A stretch of 64,000 nt of DNA from Rhodohalobacter halophilus (GTDB lineage: Bacteria; Bacteroidota; Rhodothermia; Balneolales; Balneolaceae): positions 20,326 to 84,325 of the forward strand of contig NZ_MDWE01000037.1 of NCBI RefSeq assembly GCF_001715195.1, written 5' to 3'. A program made the position numbers and the translations under genes. This document shows, piece by piece, positions 37,457 through 46,013 of this stretch. Below the pieces are notes generated by a model. It made no database searches. It was not told the origin of the DNA and worked only from the letters and a program-made list of their open reading frames with translations. Position 1 is the first letter of the stretch. Every line of letters begins with the position of its first letter.

Positions 37457-38161
37457 CTACACAAAATGGATAGCCATTTTCAGTCCTTCAGAATCTACCG
37501 GAGGATTATCCGGAATGGTTTTTATCCCTTTATCGATCGACTGTTTAGCCGCAAGGGCCAGAGCCATGGAGTCGACGATATCATCTTCCTCAACCTGGTT
37601 CCGGCGATACTCTTCTTTGATATCCCGAAAGAAATCATCCGCAATCTCTTCGTGCTTGCTCACCAGGCTCAGTCTGTGGCGCAGACCTTTTTTTGTGTTT
37701 TTCTTCTGATAGATCATACCGCCATTCAGATTCATAAAAATCAGTTCCGGGTGGCTTTCAAGTACGGAGCTCCTCAGCTCTTCATGTTCACCGAGTATCT
37801 GATCCAACAACCTTATTTTTGGCGTAATGTTCCACGCCTGAACTGTCAGTTTCTTTTCGGTGTACTCAAAACTCTGCATGTTCGCTTCCACATAAGACGG
37901 TGAATGAAGTGCAGGCCGAATAGGTGGACTAAATACACTTGATGCGTAATCTGCCCCTAAACGGTCGCGAAGTTTTTGATCACACTCCCTCGTGTAGTTT
38001 TCATCTTCCAGGCCAATCGGCATATCAATAAAAACACGGTCAAACTCAAAAAGCGCATCTTTAAAATCGTTATGATCTTCGAGAATCCTGTACTCCGGTT
38101 TTTTATCAAACGTGACCAGGATCCATCCCGCCTTGCAACCGTCAATTCCTGCTGTTTTCAA
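37457..38161 (-). CDS. DUF429 domain protein (predicted RNase H-like nuclease fold)
   Basis: 234 residues. It opens with AGIDGCKAGWILV, the DUF429 signature, carries FIDMPIGL at about 44-51, and ends with a conserved DDIVDSMALALAAK acidic helix (about 194-207). Together these supply the aspartates of an RNase H-like site. A nuclease role is predicted in the literature for the family and is not shown for this protein. The start is TTG at 38161. It lies 12 bases after the aspS stop, so it is probably read from the aspS promoter. Confidence 0.88.
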   Translation of the reverse strand: MKTAGIDGCKAGWILVTFDKKPEYRILEDHNDFKDALFEFDRVFIDMPIGLEDENYTRECDQKLRDRLGADYASSVFSPPIRPALHSPSYVEANMQSFEYTEKKLTVQAWNITPKIRLLDQILGEHEELRSSVLESHPELIFMNLNGGMIYQKKNTKKGLRHRLSLVSKHEEIADDFFRDIKEEYRRNQVEEDDIVDSMALALAAKQSIDKGIKTIPDNPPVDSEGLKMAIHFV

Positions 38162-38173
38162 ATCTGTATATCC

Positions 38174-39949
38174 TTATTGAGTTACTGTTTTCCGGAGCGA
38201 GATATGAAGTTCTTTCAGCTGCGACTCATCCACTTCACTTGGGCTGTTGTCCATCGGGCTTTGCGCACGCTGATTTTTTGGAAATGCTATCACATCGCGT
38301 AAGCTCGTGGCACCCGACATCAACATCACAATTCGATCGAGTCCAAGGGCAATCCCCCCGTGAGGCGGTGCTCCATACTTAAACGCATCCAGTAAAAATC
38401 CGAACTTCTCCTCCGCTTCCTGTTCATCGATGCCTAATAACGTAAACATACGCTGCTGGAGTTCCGGGGTATGAATTCTGATCGATCCGCCGCCAATCTC
38501 ATTTCCGTTTAATACCAAATCGTATGCCCTGGCTTTCACAGCTTTTGGATCAGACTCAAGCTTGTCTGTATCTTCCTCTTTCGGAGATGTAAATGGATGG
38601 TGTAGAGCGTGATATCGTAAATCCTCTTTCGACCACTCTACCAGCGGAAAGTCCGTAACCCATAAAAATCGCGGCTGATCTTTGTCGATCAGATCGAACT
38701 GATTTCCGATGATCAATCTCAGCCCGCCCATCTGTTTGTACACGTCCGGTGCCGGACCTGCAAGAATTAGCACCAGATCTCCATCCTCTGCTTCGGATGT
38801 TTTAGCCATAGTTTGCATGGTCTCATCTTCCAGAAATTTACCTACACTGCAGGTGATCTCTCCATCATTCAATTTCATAAAGATCATTCCTGCAGCACCT
38901 GTTTCTGAGGTCACTTTGTCAGTTAATCGATCCAGGGCGCCTCTACCCATACTGCCTTCACCGGGAACTGTGATTGAAAGCACCCGACCGCCTTTATCCA
39001 CGGTTGATTTAAAAATCTTGAACCCGGATTCGGCTACATCATCAGATATGTCGTGAATCTTTACATCAAATCGGAGGTCTGGTTTGTCGGAGCCATAGGT
39101 GGTCATCGCCTCTTCGTAACTTATGCGTGGGAACGGTGTATTCAGCTCTACGCCTAAATGCTCCTTCCAAATTTCTGCCATCAGCCTTTCATGCTCCTCA
39201 TATATCACCTCTTCATCCACGAACGACATTTCGACGTCCACCTGGGTAAATTCCGGCTGGCGGTCAGCTCGCAGATCTTCATCCCGAAAGCACTTCACAA
39301 TCTGAAAGTAGCGATCAAAACCGGACACCATCAGTAGCTGCTTATACGTCTGAGGGCTTTGTGGCAGAGCAAAGAATTTCCCGGGATTTACACGGCTCGG
39401 CACCAGATAGTCACGTGCTCCTTCCGGTGTGGATTTCATCAGAACCGGGGTTTCCACCTCAGTAAAATCACGCTCGTTATAAAAATTCCGGATAGTATGA
39501 TACACTTTTGAGCGCAGAATTAACTTCTCCTGCAGTTCATTTCTTCTCAGGTCGAGATAGCGGTATTTAAGCCGGGTCTCCTCGTTCGTTTTCAGATTAT
39601 CTTTAATCTCAAATGGCGGAGTCTTCGATTTAGAATAGATCTTCATCTCTGCAACTTCCACCTCAATCTCACCGGTTTTCATCTCCGGGTTGATGGTCTC
39701 CTTGCTTCGGTTAATCACTTTCCCCTTTACGCCAATCACATATTCAGAACGCAGATTCTCAGCCAAAGAGTGAATTTTTTCATTCGTCTCGTCAAAAACG
39801 ATCTGTGTAATTCCATACCGGTCTCTCAAATCAATAAATATCAGCCCTCCCAAATCTCTTCGCTTGGATACCCAACCGTTTAATACTACATCTTTACCTT
39901 TCTCATCAATTGTAAGTTCACCGCAGGTATGGGTTCGTAACCAACTCAT
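38174..39949 (-). CDS. aspS: Aspartyl-tRNA synthetase
   Basis: A 591-residue class II synthetase of bacterial type. It has an N-terminal OB fold anticodon-binding domain (1-105), motif 2 FRDEDLRADRQPEFTQVD (about 217-234), an inserted GAD domain (about 300-420), and motif 3 GGIALGLDRI near the C-terminus. Length and order match the discriminating bacterial form, though an Asx-specific role cannot be excluded from sequence alone because gatCAB genes are not in the window. Confidence 0.96.
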   Translation of the reverse strand: MSWLRTHTCGELTIDEKGKDVVLNGWVSKRRDLGGLIFIDLRDRYGITQIVFDETNEKIHSLAENLRSEYVIGVKGKVINRSKETINPEMKTGEIEVEVAEMKIYSKSKTPPFEIKDNLKTNEETRLKYRYLDLRRNELQEKLILRSKVYHTIRNFYNERDFTEVETPVLMKSTPEGARDYLVPSRVNPGKFFALPQSPQTYKQLLMVSGFDRYFQIVKCFRDEDLRADRQPEFTQVDVEMSFVDEEVIYEEHERLMAEIWKEHLGVELNTPFPRISYEEAMTTYGSDKPDLRFDVKIHDISDDVAESGFKIFKSTVDKGGRVLSITVPGEGSMGRGALDRLTDKVTSETGAAGMIFMKLNDGEITCSVGKFLEDETMQTMAKTSEAEDGDLVLILAGPAPDVYKQMGGLRLIIGNQFDLIDKDQPRFLWVTDFPLVEWSKEDLRYHALHHPFTSPKEEDTDKLESDPKAVKARAYDLVLNGNEIGGGSIRIHTPELQQRMFTLLGIDEQEAEEKFGFLLDAFKYGAPPHGGIALGLDRIVMLMSGATSLRDVIAFPKNQRAQSPMDNSPSEVDESQLKELHISLRKTVTQ

Positions 39950-40047
39950 AAAATTTTTGCTTTAATGCGTTTAAAATCGTTTTCTATTTAAGTCTGCAAA
40001 AATAACCAATCTTTTAACCATTCGCTTATTTTGAGCGGAAAGTTTTT

Positions 40048-40477
40048 ATGAATTCAATTCTCATCCTGAACCTCTTCTCATCGTTCTTTCTGTGCGGACT
40101 GATCTGGACAGTCCAGCTGGTTCACTATCCATTCTTCCTCTTTGCAGGCAACGACCGCTTTAAGCCGTCGATGGATTTCCACCGATCCCGCATTTCATAC
40201 ATTGTGATACCGGTAATGCTTGCTGAACTTTTTTCATCCGCATGGCTGACGTTTTACTCCACAGATTTCACCGGACTTCACACTACAGGTTTACTACTCA
40301 TCCTGTTGGTATGGGGAGGGCACTTTTTTCAGGCAGGTTCCCTTACACTCCAAATTGTCCTCAGGTTTTGATGCCAATGCAATCCAAAAGCTTGTTTTCA
40401 CAAACTGGACAAGAACCATTCTTTGGAGTTTAAAGTCCATCCTGGGTATTCTGACTTTGAGACTATATCTAATTTAA
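40048..40477 (+). pseudogene. Frameshifted small membrane protein gene
   Basis: The first 107-residue frame (40048-40371) encodes four hydrophobic segments with WTVQLVHYPFF near the start and ends early after LTLQIV. A different frame then reads S-K-L-S-S-G-F-D-A-N-A and TNWTRTILWSLKSI, and stops at 40477. In intact members of this membrane protein family (common in Bacteroidota, about 145-150 residues) these parts are joined as QxPLHxKLSxGFD...TNWIRTxxWS. The two halves are therefore one gene broken by a small deletion near 40343-40360. A sequencing error is the alternative. Function of the family is unknown. Confidence 0.72.
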
Positions 40478-40601
40478 TTAACAGGGATGATTCAAGATTA
40501 GTAATAAGTTAGAAACCAATAATTTTTCAACTAAAATTCTTCACCTTTTCAAATAAAAAAGTATATTCAAAGTCCTTTTCAACGTAAGTTGGCTTTGGAC
40601 C

Positions 40602-41246
40602 ATGAATAAAATCAAGGTTTTAATTGCAGAAAATTTTGATGTCTACAGACATGGTTTAAGAAGTATCCTGTCTGAAGCGCCCGCCGTTTCTGAGGTTTAT
40701 GCTGTACGATCAGCCAAAGATCTGGTACAGGCTTATAAAAAAAGCCCGGATTCAGTATGTATTGTCTCTTCAAATATTGAAGGGTCCAACATCCATGATC
40801 TGATGCAGCGACTTGAGAAAGTGCAGCCTGCCCCAAAAGTTATTGTCCTTACTTACTCCACGGATGTCAATCACCTAAATCAATCACTCAAGGCCGGAGT
40901 AAATGGATACCTGATGAAAAACTGCACAACCGGTGAACTTGAGTCGGCCATTAAAGAAGTTGCAAAAGGGAAACAAGCATTCAGTAAGTCCGTTTCCCAG
41001 ATGATGGCGAATAAATATGTGGATCAAGCCAAAAAGACCGGCAGCGTAAGTAATAAATTAACAAAGCGGGAAACGGAAGTTTTGAAACTGATTGTAGAGG
41101 GACACACCAGCCCTGAGATCGCAAAAATGCTCTTCATTAGTCCCCGAACTGTTGAAACACACCGTTCAAATCTGATGAACAAGTTGAAGATCAAAAATAC
41201 GGCAGCCCTTGTTCGGTATGCGCTTGAAAAAACTGAAATTGGCTAA
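40602..41246 (+). CDS. LuxR/NarL-type response regulator with degenerate receiver
   Basis: 214 residues: an N-terminal receiver-like domain (1-125) and a C-terminal LuxR helix-turn-helix (about 145-210) with LTKRETEVLKLIVEGHTSPEIAKMLFISPRTVETHRSNLM. The receiver lacks key phosphorylation residues. The acidic pair is E10/N11 and the acceptor position in IVSSNIEG is serine (S56/S57) instead of Asp. The switch Thr in VLTYST and the Lys in NGYLMKN remain. It may therefore act without phosphorylation. No histidine kinase is adjacent. Two hairpins follow. Confidence 0.9.
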   Translation: MNKIKVLIAENFDVYRHGLRSILSEAPAVSEVYAVRSAKDLVQAYKKSPDSVCIVSSNIEGSNIHDLMQRLEKVQPAPKVIVLTYSTDVNHLNQSLKAGVNGYLMKNCTTGELESAIKEVAKGKQAFSKSVSQMMANKYVDQAKKTGSVSNKLTKRETEVLKLIVEGHTSPEIAKMLFISPRTVETHRSNLMNKLKIKNTAALVRYALEKTEIG

Positions 41247-41255
41247 AACCCAGGC

Positions 41256-41275
41256 ACTACGTATTTCTACGTAGT
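41256..41275. repeat. Perfect palindrome ACTACGTA-TTTC-TACGTAGT
   Basis: An 8-base inverted repeat around a 4-base spacer, 10 bases after the stop of the LuxR-type regulator gene. No T-run follows directly. It may be an RNA hairpin or a binding site for a dimeric regulator such as the adjacent LuxR protein. Confidence 0.6.
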
Positions 41276-41367
41276 TAAAATTACATTCTTCTACTTATTG
41301 CAGGATCGGTTTGATAAAAGTAAGTTTAAAGTGCAAATGGGGTAATAGCCGTCTGTAGATGATATTT

Positions 41368-41404
41368 AGCAGCCTTCTTTGATCGGAGGGCTGCTAATTT
41401 TTTT
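41368..41404 (+). terminator. Intrinsic terminator downstream of the LuxR-type gene
   Basis: Stem AGCAGCC/GGCTGCT extended by three or four weaker pairs including wobble, then AATTTTTTT. It lies 122 bases after the regulator stop and 54 bases before the next gene. Confidence 0.85.
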
Positions 41405-41457
41405 GGCCATATCTCACCTGATCATACGCCTGAATGTAAATTTCCCATCCATAAACT

Positions 41458-41700
41458 ATGCCCATAACCAAGCAGCAAGAGATTCGCGTTCAAAATTGGC
41501 TCAATGAGCGCGCCCCAAACAGTACCTGCACAATGTGCGGAAGTAAAAAGTGGATCATCGGTGATATCCTTGCACCCACCGTCACATTTCATGGAAAGAG
41601 TGTGGACATCAGCGGAGACAGCCGGCCGATGGTACAGGTCATTTGCGGTAAGTGTGCAAAAGTGAATCTATTTGATGCGAGTATGATTGGCTTGATATAA
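41458..41700 (+). CDS. Small zinc-ribbon-like hypothetical protein
   Basis: 80 residues with two cysteine pairs: CTMC in STCTMCGSKKW (about 24-27) and CGKC in QVICGKCAKVN (about 63-66), the spacing of a single zinc ribbon. Middle strands include VTFHGKSVDIS. No membrane or signal. Proteins of this kind are seen widely as stand-alone hypothetical proteins and I cannot name a function. It has its own upstream terminator, so probably its own promoter. Confidence 0.78.
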   Translation: MPITKQQEIRVQNWLNERAPNSTCTMCGSKKWIIGDILAPTVTFHGKSVDISGDSRPMVQVICGKCAKVNLFDASMIGLI

Positions 41701-41718
41701 CCGATCGAAAGTATCTGA

Positions 41719-41853
41719 TCAACCAATCATCACTTCGTTAAGCTTTTTCACATTATTTACGATTCCATCTACAAGATGAATGTTATCTTTAAACACGCCA
41801 TCCAGCCCATCCTCGTTGATAAAATTGAAGGGCGGTTCAAAAAGAAAACAGTC
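41719..41853 (-). pseudogene. Possible C-terminal remnant of a gene
   Basis: On the minus strand a short frame, with a stop directly upstream, reads FLFEPPFNFINEDGLDG, then VFKDNIHLVDGIVNN and VKKLNEVMIG before a TGA at 41719-41721. It has natural-looking codon use but no start codon in the right place. On the plus strand an overlapping 59-residue frame (41776-41955) also begins with ATG. One may be a real remnant and the other its shadow. I favour the minus frame. The family is not recognised. Confidence 0.3.
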
Positions 41854-41892
41854 AACTTATTTCAGGACGATACAGGAATATTAATAAGAAGC

Positions 41893-42052
41893 GTGAAATC
41901 CCGTGGCTTCAGAGAACCGTTATTTAAAAGAAAGGCTTCTCAAAAAAATGGGTGATGTCCCAAGAATTCGGAAAACTGTTGCATCAAGGAAGTGAATTTT
42001 TTAAAAAAGTGTGGGGGCCCGAGGCTTCGGGAAACCGCTAAATCAAGGAAAA
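41893..42052. repeat. Three degenerate 59-bp tandem repeats beside the tRNA gene
   Basis: Three copies of a pattern like TCCCGAGGCTTCGG-AAACCGTTA-ATCAAGGAA are spaced exactly 59 bases apart (their TCCC or GCCC starts at 41899, 41958 and 42017). Each is followed by an A/T-rich stretch. One more 59-base step reaches the 3' end of the tRNA gene, which shares a loose GTGGGG...ACCGC pattern with copy 3. The third copy holds a CCCGA/TCGGG hairpin. No obvious protein is encoded. Confidence 0.65.
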
Positions 42053-42070
42053 GGAAAGGATATTTTAAAG

Positions 42071-42144
42071 TAGCGTGGGGCGGAATCGAACCGCCGACCT
42101 CCGGGTTATGAATCCGACGCTCTCACCAACTGAGCTACCACGCC
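42071..42144 (-). tRNA. tRNA with CAT anticodon, probably elongator tRNA-Met
   Basis: Cloverleaf of 74 bases. The acceptor stem GGCGTGG pairs with CCACGCT (a G-U at the first pair) and the discriminator is A73. The D-stem is GCTC/GAGC, the T-stem GGCGG/CCGCC with loop TTCGATT. The anticodon loop TTCATAA gives CAT. The anticodon stem has one A-C mismatch at 31-39. It lacks the initiator features of tRNA-fMet. CAT could also mark an Ile2 tRNA modified by TilS, so the identity is likely but not certain. CCA is not encoded. Confidence 0.92.
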
Positions 42145-42504
42145 ATCCATTCAGTCTCTTACACATCGTATTCAAGAGAGCATCAAATATATGACTTTTT
42201 TTATACAAAGTTGAAATGGAAAATTTCACTTTTTAGAATTTTCTCAATCACTCAAACTAATCCGGTAAAGCGAACCCCTTGACTCCTTTCCTCGATCGAT
42301 CTGGATGGTCGAAAATGGAATGTTGACAGGAATATCATCCGGATTCAACTATCTGCCAAACTCAAGGTGAGAAAAACTTACTTTATCTTGACTCCATATC
42401 GGAGTATTTTACAAAGTCATAAAAAATTTAAAAAAATAAGCACAGTTCCGCCGGATCAACCATGCATTTTGGCGGGCTCAAAATTTGCAAACCACTCTTT
42501 ACTG
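42145..42504. other. Intergenic region between the tRNA and proS, no gene seen
   Basis: A 360-base stretch upstream of proS. The proS reading frame continues upstream to 42367, but that part is A/T- and Lys-rich and unlike any ProRS N-terminus. I see a weak hairpin CCGCC/GGCGG near 42449-42475 that may shape the proS leader. There is no clear terminator, promoter or other RNA. It must hold promoters for the two divergent transcripts. Confidence 0.5.
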
Positions 42505-43974
42505 ATGGCTAATAAAATTACGGATAGAAAAGACGACTACTCTCAATGGTACCTGGATGTGGTAAAGGAAGCCAAACTGGCTGACCACTCCCCTGTTCGC
42601 GGTTCGATGATCATTCGCCCAAACGGATTTGCACTCTGGGAGAATATGAAACAAGCACTCGATCAAATGTTTAAGGATACAGGTCACGAGAATGCCTACT
42701 TCCCGCTTTTCATCCCAAAATCTTTTTTATCGAAAGAAGCCCAGCATGTTGAGGGTTTTGCAAAAGAGTGTGCTGTTGTAACCCACAGCCGGCTTAAAAG
42801 TGTTGATGGCGGCGTGGAAGTGGACCCTGAATCCCGCCTGGATGAAGAGTTAATTGTCCGCCCTACATCAGAAACCATTATCTGGGATGCATACGGCAAA
42901 TGGATCCAATCTTATCGCGACCTCCCCATCCTGATTAATCAATGGGCTAATGTGGTGCGATGGGAGATGAGAACCCGCCTTTTTCTTCGAACGATGGAGT
43001 TCCTCTGGCAGGAAGGCCACACGGCTCATGCCACGGAAGAGGAAGCGGTTGAGGAGACGAGAAAAATGCTTTACGTCTACAAAACGTTTGCAGAAGAGTA
43101 TATGGCCATGCCGGTGCTCACCGGAGTAAAAACCGAGTCAGAACGTTTTGCCGGCGCTGTGGATACCTACTGTATTGAAGCACTGATGCAGGATGGAAAA
43201 GCCCTACAGGCCGGAACATCACACTTTCTTGGGCAGAATTTTGCCAAGGCGTTTGATGTGAAATTCCAGGACCAGGATGGAGAGCACAAATATGTATGGG
43301 CTACCAGCTGGGGTGTTTCCACAAGACTGATCGGCGGCCTGATTATGACTCACTCTGACGATAACGGATTGGTTCTGCCTCCTAAACTGGCTCCGAACCA
43401 GGTAGTAATTGTACCTATTTACCGTAAAGATGAGCAGCGGGAAGCTGTACTCAACTACGCACAACCGATTATTGATGAACTGAGGGACAAAGGAATTTCT
43501 GTAAAACTTGACGATCGCGACAACTTTAAACCGGGCTGGAAATTTGCCCAGCACGAAGCCGAAGGTGTACCGCTCAGAATCGCAATTGGACCGCGTGATG
43601 TAGAAAATCAAAATCTTGAAATCGCGCGTCGCGACACACTTGAAAAAAGTATTGTACCTCTTGGAGGGATTGCAGACCATATCGAAGAACTGTTGGAGTC
43701 TATTCAGGCCGATCTCTTCAATGCTGCTAAACAGCGTATGGATGATGCCACACGAACGGTTAACAGTTACGAAGAGTTTAAAGAGGAGATTGAAAACGGC
43801 GGCTTTATTTGGGCTCATTGGGACGGAACGGCAAAAACAGAAGAGAAAATAAAAGAGGAAACCAAAGCAACAATTCGGCTGATTCCGATTCATGAAGATG
43901 ACCCTGTTCCGGGAGAATGCATCGTTACCGGGAAACCTTCAAAACAGAAAGTCCTATTTGCCAGATCATACTAA
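42505..43974 (+). CDS. proS: Prolyl-tRNA synthetase, archaeal/eukaryotic type
   Basis: About 489 residues from the ATG at 42505 ([20 protein letters not shown]). The class II core includes [22 protein letters not shown] (motif 2 region), [25 protein letters not shown], and [28 protein letters not shown] (motif 3). This short form lacks the inserted editing domain of bacterial-type enzymes and has an extra C-terminal domain. The form is normal for Bacteroidota. The upstream extension of the frame has no homology that I can see, so the inner ATG is chosen. Confidence 0.94.
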   Translation: MANKITDRKDDYSQWYLDVVKEAKLADHSPVRGSMIIRPNGFALWENMKQALDQMFKDTGHENAYFPLFIPKSFLSKEAQHVEGFAKECAVVTHSRLKSVDGGVEVDPESRLDEELIVRPTSETIIWDAYGKWIQSYRDLPILINQWANVVRWEMRTRLFLRTMEFLWQEGHTAHATEEEAVEETRKMLYVYKTFAEEYMAMPVLTGVKTESERFAGAVDTYCIEALMQDGKALQAGTSHFLGQNFAKAFDVKFQDQDGEHKYVWATSWGVSTRLIGGLIMTHSDDNGLVLPPKLAPNQVVIVPIYRKDEQREAVLNYAQPIIDELRDKGISVKLDDRDNFKPGWKFAQHEAEGVPLRIAIGPRDVENQNLEIARRDTLEKSIVPLGGIADHIEELLESIQADLFNAAKQRMDDATRTVNSYEEFKEEIENGGFIWAHWDGTAKTEEKIKEETKATIRLIPIHEDDPVPGECIVTGKPSKQKVLFARSY

Positions 43975-43983
43975 TTCTATCAG

Positions 43984-45495
43984 ATGAACATTGACCCCAA
44001 CATACCAAAACCTCTTCAGTTATATACTGCCGATCAATCTCGAGAAATTGATCGCAGGACGATAGAAGAGTTTGGTATTGACGGGTTCACGCTGATGGAA
44101 ATGGCTGCTAAAGGTGCTGCAACCACGATTCAGAATTATCTCGGTGAGAACAAACAGGGACTTTTCGTTTGCGGCAAGGGAAACAACGCGGGAGATGCAC
44201 TCGCTGCCGCCCGCTACCTGACTGAAAATGCCGGGCATCATGTCTCCATTTTTTTTGCTCTTGGAACAGACAATCTCAGCCCCGATTGTGATAAAAACTA
44301 CAGTTTGCTAAAGAAACTGTCGGAGCACTCCGACTCCATCTCATTCCTGAACGGCAACCTGGAGGACTCCTTTCCGCAGAGTGATTATCTTGTGGACGGA
44401 CTGTTTGGTACAGGTTTAGCCAGTGAAATTCGTTCGCCGGTTAAAGAGATTACCGAACAGATCAACCGGTTGGAAAAACCGGTCTTTTCGATGGATCTCC
44501 CTTCAGGCCTGAACGCTGATACCGGAACCGTGCATGGGGTGACCGTCCGTGCTGATCATACCTGTACATTTGGCACCCAAAAAACAGGCCTTTTTATAAA
44601 CAATGGGCCAACCTACAGCGGTACTGTTCATTTTACAGACCTCCCATTTCCATCCTATTTAAGGAAAAACTTTATCACAGGTATTGATCCGGAGTTATCA
44701 AAAGTGCTGCCAAAAATTAGCCGGCAGGCTCGTCACAAATATGAAGATGGTGTGGTGCATCTGATTGCAGGATCACCCGGGCTGACAGGTGCCGCAATTA
44801 TGGCCGCAAAAAGTGCCTGGCGCCAAGGAGCGGGTTCCGTAATTTTATACACTCCCGAAGCGCTGCTTCCGATTTATGAGAATGCTCTTCCGCAAATCAT
44901 CAAAATTGTTTTAGATGATTCTGCCTCCTTTCAGCCCCGGCATGTTGAAACCATCCTTCAAAAAATAATAGATAAACCAGGAGTGCTGTTGATGGGACCC
45001 GGAATGGGAACATCCGATCAGACCCGGGAATTCACCACTTCACTATTAAAGAGTTATGCAGGCCCGGCTGTGATTGATGCTGATGCACTGGCTTGTTGGG
45101 AGAGTTTAAAAAACATCGATTCAGAAAGACGAAAAGAGTGGCTTCTGACCCCTCATCCCGGCGAAGCAAAAAAGTATCTGGGGTTTGATTCTCAACAATT
45201 AAACCCAATTACAGTTGCTACAGAATTTTCAAATCAAAATAACGTTTCACTACTTTTAAAGGGGAACCCCACGATCTATATCCCGTACAACAGTTCACCG
45301 TTTATGACTACATATGATACGGCTCCGTTCAGCCGTGCTGGATTCGGAGATGTATTAAGCGGCTCGGTGGCAACATGGTGGGGTATTTCCAAAAGTTTAA
45401 AATGGGCCCCGGTTTATGCACTGCTTGATGGCTACACAAACTACATCAGTAAAAAGGAGAGTCAGGACTCTTTCGGACCAGAAGATCTTACATGA
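43984..45495 (+). CDS. nnr: Bifunctional NAD(P)HX epimerase/dehydratase
   Basis: 503 residues, fusing two metabolite repair enzymes. The N-terminal domain (about 1-215) is the epimerase with GNNAGD at 66-71. The C-terminal domain (about 230-503) is the ADP-dependent dehydratase, with a GPGMG loop and RAGFGDVLSG near the end. Both key motifs vary at neutral positions: GKGNNAGDA replaces GPGNNGGDG, and FGD replaces TGD. The core aspartates remain, so activity is likely. It starts 9 bases after proS and its stop overlaps the VanZ-like start. Confidence 0.9.
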   Translation: MNIDPNIPKPLQLYTADQSREIDRRTIEEFGIDGFTLMEMAAKGAATTIQNYLGENKQGLFVCGKGNNAGDALAAARYLTENAGHHVSIFFALGTDNLSPDCDKNYSLLKKLSEHSDSISFLNGNLEDSFPQSDYLVDGLFGTGLASEIRSPVKEITEQINRLEKPVFSMDLPSGLNADTGTVHGVTVRADHTCTFGTQKTGLFINNGPTYSGTVHFTDLPFPSYLRKNFITGIDPELSKVLPKISRQARHKYEDGVVHLIAGSPGLTGAAIMAAKSAWRQGAGSVILYTPEALLPIYENALPQIIKIVLDDSASFQPRHVETILQKIIDKPGVLLMGPGMGTSDQTREFTTSLLKSYAGPAVIDADALACWESLKNIDSERRKEWLLTPHPGEAKKYLGFDSQQLNPITVATEFSNQNNVSLLLKGNPTIYIPYNSSPFMTTYDTAPFSRAGFGDVLSGSVATWWGISKSLKWAPVYALLDGYTNYISKKESQDSFGPEDLT

Positions 45496-45893
45496 TTAAA
45501 AAAATACTTTCATTCCTGTTTGAACACAGAAGAATTATCTACACTCTCTTTTTTCTGATTACAGCTGCAATTCTCGCGCTCACTATACTCCCCTCCCGTC
45601 ACCTGGGACAAAACCGGCTTTTTCAGTATGACAAAGTTGGCCACTTTATGATGTTCTTCTCCTGGACACTGGTGTTTGGGTTGCTCTACCTATCAAAAAA
45701 ACCTGCCCGAACCAATCTGGGAGTCATATTTTTTACTGGGGCACTTTTTGGAATTGCTATTGAAGTTCTGCAGGGAGTTCTTCCATTTGGCAGATCGATA
45801 GACTTTTATGATGCCATCGCAGATCTGATGGGAGCTGCAACGGCTACATTTATATTATTTCTGGTAAAAAAATATTTACCGGCAAAGAATTGA
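45492..45893 (+). CDS. VanZ-like family membrane protein
   Basis: 133 residues with four membrane helices (about 14-32, 48-67, 76-94 and 108-127). It has the VanZ signature: a DKVGHFMMFF turn at about 47-56 and ADLMGA with SIDFYD near the third and fourth helices. Roles are undefined; the name comes from a teicoplanin resistance gene, but most relatives are unrelated to antibiotics. It overlaps nnr (ATGA), so the pair is translationally coupled. Confidence 0.85.
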   Translation: MIKKILSFLFEHRRIIYTLFFLITAAILALTILPSRHLGQNRLFQYDKVGHFMMFFSWTLVFGLLYLSKKPARTNLGVIFFTGALFGIAIEVLQGVLPFGRSIDFYDAIADLMGAATATFILFLVKKYLPAKN

Positions 45894-46013
45894 TTGCAGT
45901 TTTACAGAATCAACATTATAATATCCAACCATTATTTAACGTTGGAATGTTAGCATCAAATCGATTATACTTGATGTAAGCGTTTGTTAAAACTTTAAAA
46001 CCCCTTTAGACCG

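Noticed and set aside
41893..42060. A CRISPR array or group of tRNAs
   Set aside because: The 59-bp copies are too diverged to be CRISPR repeats, are only three in number, and the parts between them are A/T-rich instead of unique spacers. Only one full cloverleaf is present.
39949..42144. A prophage or recent genomic island at the tRNA gene
   Set aside because: No integrase, phage gene, transposase or repeat of the tRNA 3' end with exact match was found. Only faint decay is visible.
42367..42504. N-terminal extension of proS
   Set aside because: It is Lys-rich, A/T-rich and unlike any ProRS. The family N-terminus begins at the ATG at 42505.
43219..43893. Long minus-strand frame of 224 codons opposite proS
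   Set aside because: It is antisense to a strongly conserved ProRS catalytic region, rich in Phe/Asn/Arg, with no recognisable domain. It reflects codon bias of proS.
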